A DNA stretch of 64,000 nt from Natrinema sp031626495 (GTDB lineage Archaea > Halobacteriota > Halobacteria > Halobacteriales > Natrialbaceae): positions 662,348 to 726,347 of the forward strand of contig NZ_JAMQOJ010000002.1 of NCBI RefSeq assembly GCF_031626495.1. Direction: 5' to 3'. Within the stretch, counting starts at the first letter, position 1. Every line of letters starts with the position of its first letter. Under the pieces are notes generated by a model. That model was not told the origin of the DNA and did not search any database. It saw only the letters and a program-made list of their open reading frames with translations. Both the position numbers and the translations under genes were made by a program. Positions 60,702 through 64,000 of this stretch are shown one piece after another.

Positions 60702-61922
60702 CTACCGGCCGACGATATCGGCGTCCGTCGGTCCCTGGCCGTCGAACTCGTGGACGTATTCGTCGAGTCGCGCCGGTTCCGACGCGCCCGGGAGCCGGCG
60801 GTCCGCGGTGACGCAGTCGGAATCGACGCCGAGTCGATCGCAAACGAGGTTCGCCGTCGACTCGGCCATCGTCCGATAGGTCGTCAGCTTTCCACCGACG
60901 ACGCTACAGCAGTTCGCGAGGCCCTCGGCATCGTGGTCGAGCAGATGAAAGCCCCGCGAGATGCCGCGCCCGCCGCGGGCGGCCTCGTCGGGTTCGTACA
61001 GCGGGCGGACCCCCCACCACGTCCGCACGTGGTCGGCGTCGGCGACCGGCGGCAGCATCGCGGCACACTCCTCGACGGTCCGCTCGACTTCCCAGTCGGC
61101 CCGCTCGTAGTCGTCGGGATCGTCGACCGCCACGCTGGTCGTCCCGAGGACGACCTCGCCGTCGTGGGGGACGACGATGTCCCCGTCGTCGGGTTCCCGA
61201 CAGCGGTTGAGCACCGGCTCGAGGCCGTCGTACGCGACCGAGACCATGACGCCGCGCGTGGGTCGCATCTCGACGGTGACGCCGGCCATGTCGGCGATCC
61301 GGCCGGCGTGCGGACCGGTCGCGTTGACCACGTACCGCGGGCGAATCGTCTCGTTGGCGTCGCCGCCGAGCGTCACGCTCTCGATCCGGCCGTCCGCGCG
61401 GGTCATCGACTCGACCGGCGCGTGAGGCAGGATCCGTGCGCCGTGCGCTCTCGCATCCGCCGCGTTGGCCGCGACCAGCCGTGACGGGTAGACCACGCCG
61501 TCGGGAACCCACATCGCCCGCTCGGCGTCGGCGGCGAGGTCTGGAACCTCCGTTCGAGCCACGTCGCCGTCGACGACTTCGATCGGAATCCCGGCGTCGT
61601 CGCAGGCGTCGCGCTTCGCCTCGAAGTACGCCGGATCGTCGCCGGCCAACTGGACGAAGAGCCCGCGCGTCTCTCGAACGCACGCGCCCGCGATCCGTCG
61701 CAAGATGCGGTTCTCTTCGAGGCACTCTCTGGCCTCCGGGCCGTCGGCCTCGGCGTACCGCGCCCCGCTGTGGAGCAGGCCGTGGGAGCGGCCCGACGTC
61801 CCCGCCGAAAGTCCGTCCCGGTCGACGAGCATCGTGTCTACTCCCCTGAGCGCGAGGTCTCTGGCGATTCCCGCACCGGTCGCACCGCCGCCGATTACGA
61901 GCACGTCCGGTCGACTGTCCAT
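60702..61922 (-). CDS. GlpA-like FAD-dependent glycerol-3-phosphate dehydrogenase, short form
   Basis: 406 residues. N-terminal FAD site VLVIGGGATGAGIARDLALRG, GSSGRSHGLLHSGARYAEAD, and the C-terminal GGKLTTYRTMAEST of the GlpA/GlpD family. Family role: oxidises glycerol-3-phosphate to dihydroxyacetone phosphate with electrons to the membrane. It stops shortly after that motif, so it lacks the roughly 150-residue C-terminal BFD-like [2Fe-2S]/alpha-helical part of full GlpA, and no glpB, glpC or glpK gene is nearby. It may therefore be another FAD-dependent amino- or hydroxy-acid oxidase. Divergent from a membrane-protein gene. Confidence 0.82.
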   Translation of the reverse strand: MDSRPDVLVIGGGATGAGIARDLALRGVDTMLVDRDGLSAGTSGRSHGLLHSGARYAEADGPEARECLEENRILRRIAGACVRETRGLFVQLAGDDPAYFEAKRDACDDAGIPIEVVDGDVARTEVPDLAADAERAMWVPDGVVYPSRLVAANAADARAHGARILPHAPVESMTRADGRIESVTLGGDANETIRPRYVVNATGPHAGRIADMAGVTVEMRPTRGVMVSVAYDGLEPVLNRCREPDDGDIVVPHDGEVVLGTTSVAVDDPDDYERADWEVERTVEECAAMLPPVADADHVRTWWGVRPLYEPDEAARGGRGISRGFHLLDHDAEGLANCCSVVGGKLTTYRTMAESTANLVCDRLGVDSDCVTADRRLPGASEPARLDEYVHEFDGQGPTDADIVGR

Positions 61923-62211
61923 ACCGATCGTTGGTGGCCTGGATTGTTATAGTAACAGCCGAAGCGATGTACACCCGACCGCACGACGGAAGCGCGGGTC
62001 GGAGCGAGCAGCGAGAGCGAGAACCGCGGACTGTGCGATCGGGTGTGCAGTGGCTGTCAGTAGCTACTATAGTTCCGATGGGACGAAACCGTCGCCGTCG
62101 AATCCGGGTCCGCGCCGGTACCGAAGCTTCCGGTCGACGGCCGATCGCTCGCGCTCTCGCATGCCGAAAGTCGACACGGCCTTTGATGATTGCGTCCGGT
62201 GTCGACGGGGT

Positions 62212-62787
62212 ATGAGCACCGCCACCGATGCGCCCCCTCGTTCCGGTCCCGACGACGGGAGGGCGATTCGATTTCCGGCGTACGGCCCCATCGATGCGGT
62301 CCTCGGCTACGGTCTGTTTTACGTCGTCGTGGACAGCGCGACGCCGGCGATCGTCGACGTCCTCACCGAGGCGCTGCCGGAAGCGTCGCCGTCGCTCGTC
62401 GGACTGGGGCTGGCGATCACGCTCTGGGGAGTTCTGGCCGTGACCGTCCTCGAGCACCTCCGGCGTCAGCTCGCCGCACTCGGCGTCCTCACCCACGCCG
62501 CCGTCCGTCCACGGCGGCCGGCCCGCTTGCATACGTCCCTGATACGGCTGGTCGGACATCTGATTGCGGCGGTCGTCGCCGGCTTCGTCGCGGCGTGGAC
62601 GTTCGATACCGCTCTGGAAACGATCGTCTCCTCGATTCCCGTCGTCGCGGCGCTCGAGGTCGAGGCGCTCGTGCCCGTCGAAATCGCCGTTCTGATCGTC
62701 TTTTTCGTCTCCTTCGGGATCGCAGCCCGGTCCGTCGACAGGCTGATAATCGGCAGCGTCAGGGCGGTACTGGGACTGGTCGCCTGA
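62212..62787 (+). CDS. Small membrane protein
   Basis: 191 residues from MSTATDAPPRS with four to five hydrophobic helices (AVLGYGLFYVVVDSATPAIV, LVGLGLAITLWGVLAVTVLE, LVGHLIAAVVAGFVAAWTF, VPVEIAVLIVFFVSFGIA). No family recognised. A TTTGAT box 28 bases upstream supports ATG 62212 and argues against an in-frame ATG at 62161. Function unknown. Confidence 0.65.
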   Translation: MSTATDAPPRSGPDDGRAIRFPAYGPIDAVLGYGLFYVVVDSATPAIVDVLTEALPEASPSLVGLGLAITLWGVLAVTVLEHLRRQLAALGVLTHAAVRPRRPARLHTSLIRLVGHLIAAVVAGFVAAWTFDTALETIVSSIPVVAALEVEALVPVEIAVLIVFFVSFGIAARSVDRLIIGSVRAVLGLVA

Positions 62788-62970
62788 GTCGGTCGAGCGC
62801 CGTCTCGACGGATCGTCCCGCGACTCTGGCGACCCGTTGCGGAAAACGTGGTCGCCGACGGATCGCCGATCGCTCAAATCGGACGTGGACCGATGCAAAC
62901 CTTCACAGTACGAACGGCTATAACTGGATATTCGTAAGATCCTAATACCGTGGTCGATATATAGTACATA

Positions 62971-63435
62971 ATGACCTACGAAAACTTGGACGAAGATCTC
63001 GTGAACGAACTGATCGACAACGGTCGAACGAGCCTTCGCAGCCTCGCCGAAGAGCTCGACGTCTCCGTTACCACCGTCTCCAACCACCTGTCGGATCTCG
63101 AGGATTCGGGCGTTATCAACGGCTATACGCCGAAGGTCGACTACGATGCAGTCGGTTACGACGTTACTGCGGTCATGCAACTCAAAGCCGAGGGGAGCGC
63201 ACTGCCCGAGATCACCGAGACGCTGAAAGACCACAACCAGATGATCTCGGTCTACGAGGTGACCGGTGACTACGACGTGATCGCTATCGGTAAGTTCACC
63301 GATACGGACGACATGAACGACCAGATCAAGAGCCTGATCACCGACCCGGACATTAACCAGTCGAACACGAGTATCGTTCTCAATACAGTCACCGAAAACA
63401 ATCAGTTCGAACTCGGGACGGAATCCGACGAGTAA
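62971..63435 (+). CDS. Lrp/AsnC-family regulator
   Basis: 154 residues. N-terminal helix-turn-helix DEDLVNELIDNGRTSLRSLA, EELDVSVTTVSNHLSDLEDSG, followed by the AsnC ligand-binding domain (about 65-145; VYEVTGDYDVIAIGKFTD, GDYD signature). Binds DNA as an octamer-type assembly and is modulated by an amino acid. Length and motif are typical. No metabolic gene of obvious amino acid type is directly adjacent. A TATA-like CCTAATAC (about 62941-62949) lies 26 bases upstream. Confidence 0.9.
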   Translation: MTYENLDEDLVNELIDNGRTSLRSLAEELDVSVTTVSNHLSDLEDSGVINGYTPKVDYDAVGYDVTAVMQLKAEGSALPEITETLKDHNQMISVYEVTGDYDVIAIGKFTDTDDMNDQIKSLITDPDINQSNTSIVLNTVTENNQFELGTESDE

Positions 63436-63930
63436 CGGGCCAAGACCGGAGTGGTACTTGGTATTACTTCTCGCGGACTGCCGTGCTATCGTCTCGGAGC
63501 GTGATCCGGCGCGCTACGATTAACGGCCTAAACGCGGTTTTCGCCTTCGGGAAATGTTGACACGAGAGGGCGCAACTGGCGTCGGCTACGGCGGCCGGCG
63601 CTATTGATTCGATCATCGATACGACCGGTATCGTCGAGGCGGATTTACGGCGTCCGATCAGTTGTGATTACTATCGTTTGCGAACGTGGATAGTTTCACA
63701 ATCCAGACTATATACGTTCAGTGACCGCAACAGACCGCCAACTGCCTGTCTGCAACTGTCACTCGCCTCAGTTATTATTTCCTTCGCCTCACGACTCAAT
63801 TCGATGCTTCTATCGTCGAACTGAATTGACTGGCCCTCCGGTATTACTAGCCCGGTATCATAGCAGTGCAAATGGCACCGTCTAGTTAGCGCGGTTTGAG
63901 AAGCGAGCAGGTCGTAGAGCTAGTTTGGCT
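63436..63930. other. Gap downstream of the Lrp-type gene
   Basis: Half a kilobase with lower GC than the core. A minus-strand frame at 63671-63871 (66 residues, only a TTG start) looks non-coding. I see no RNA gene. Confidence 0.35.
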
Positions 63931-64000
63931 ATGATGCTCGCAGACCTGCTCAGCGAGTGCTACGCGGCGGAATTGGATGAAGCTTGGGAGCGTGAGCGGA
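63931..64000 (+). CDS. Partial ORF running off the window
   Basis: ATGATG at 63931/63934 opens MMLADLLSECYAAELDEAWE, then runs off the edge. Too little to name; the upstream sequence and sudden position after a gap are compatible with an insertion-sequence transposase, but that is a guess. Confidence 0.3.
   Translation, partial: MMLADLLSECYAAELDEAWERER

Noticed and set aside
62186..62215. Nine-codon ORF overlapping the start of the 62212 gene as ATGA
   Set aside because: Its ATG lies inside the likely TATA box, so it is probably not transcribed. It shows that such overlaps do arise by chance in this genome, which tempers the other mini-ORF findings.
63671..63871. 66-residue minus-strand ORF near the window end
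   Set aside because: Only a TTG start, no promoter or domain, and poor codon composition.
1..64000. CRISPR arrays, tRNA or rRNA genes
   Set aside because: I looked for regular short repeats, cloverleaf-like segments with GGTTCGAATC-type arms and rRNA signatures and found none. A dedicated scan could still find a degenerate tRNA.

Overview
The window reads as chromosome of a halophilic archaeon (class Halobacteria), probably a Natrinema/Haloterrigena-like member. The evidence is very high GC in the core genes, strongly acidic proteins, Tat signals on nearly every exported protein, TATA boxes about 25-30 bases ahead of start codons (leaderless mRNAs), a TFB, three bacterioopsin-activator (Bat) type regulators, and several protein families I know only from haloarchaea. 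I saw no rRNA, tRNA or CRISPR array. The organism name is inference; no database was searched.

Layout. 1-3.7 kb: a PAS histidine kinase, then an arsenic operon (arsR, acr3, a 39-codon ORF, arsC). 3.9-16.5 kb: a surface-glycan or secreted-protein region. It holds a PP-loop enzyme, a large polytopic membrane protein, three related Tat-exported beta-helix proteins, a frameshifted GT4 glycosyltransferase and an asparagine-synthase-like enzyme with no glutaminase cysteine. Two of the beta-helix proteins carry C-terminal tandem modules of about 90 residues. 16.5-23.4 kb: a small graveyard (an IS200/IS605-like end and a 29-30 base scrap copied from a beta-helix gene start), then a DUF7344-type regulator, TFB, an XPB-like helicase and a HerA-like ATPase. 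23.4-33.6 kb: aminotransferase, phosphodiesterase, FemAB-like acyltransferase, then glmM, glmU and glmS, which together make UDP-GlcNAc. 34-39 kb: Bat regulators and a UspA. 39.4-42.9 kb: a Sco/TlpA/CcdA thiol-redox operon divergent from a periplasmic iron-transport lipoprotein. 43-52.9 kb: a small zinc ribbon, PepQ-like peptidase, otsA-otsB (trehalose), a zinc metalloprotease, another Bat regulator and small proteins. 53-63.4 kb: cobQ, an AT-rich island with a halocin-C8-type precursor, an ABC exporter pair, cobO, a GlpA-like oxidoreductase and an Lrp-type regulator. The window ends in an ORF that runs off the edge.

The most unusual locus is 55.3-56.8 kb. It encodes a 10-cysteine halocin-C8-like bacteriocin precursor whose upstream Tat signal sequence is intact in sequence and in the same frame, but is separated from the rest by TAG and from its own start codon by TAA. 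A small membrane protein follows. The second theme is the beta-helix family. Genes 1 and 2 have an identical 13-base element and an identical TATA-to-start spacing, plus a palindrome further upstream, so they are likely co-regulated. A third, weaker theme is short ORFs that end on, or just before, the start codon of a larger gene (ahead of arsC, the 5457 membrane protein, the HerA-like ATPase and glmS).
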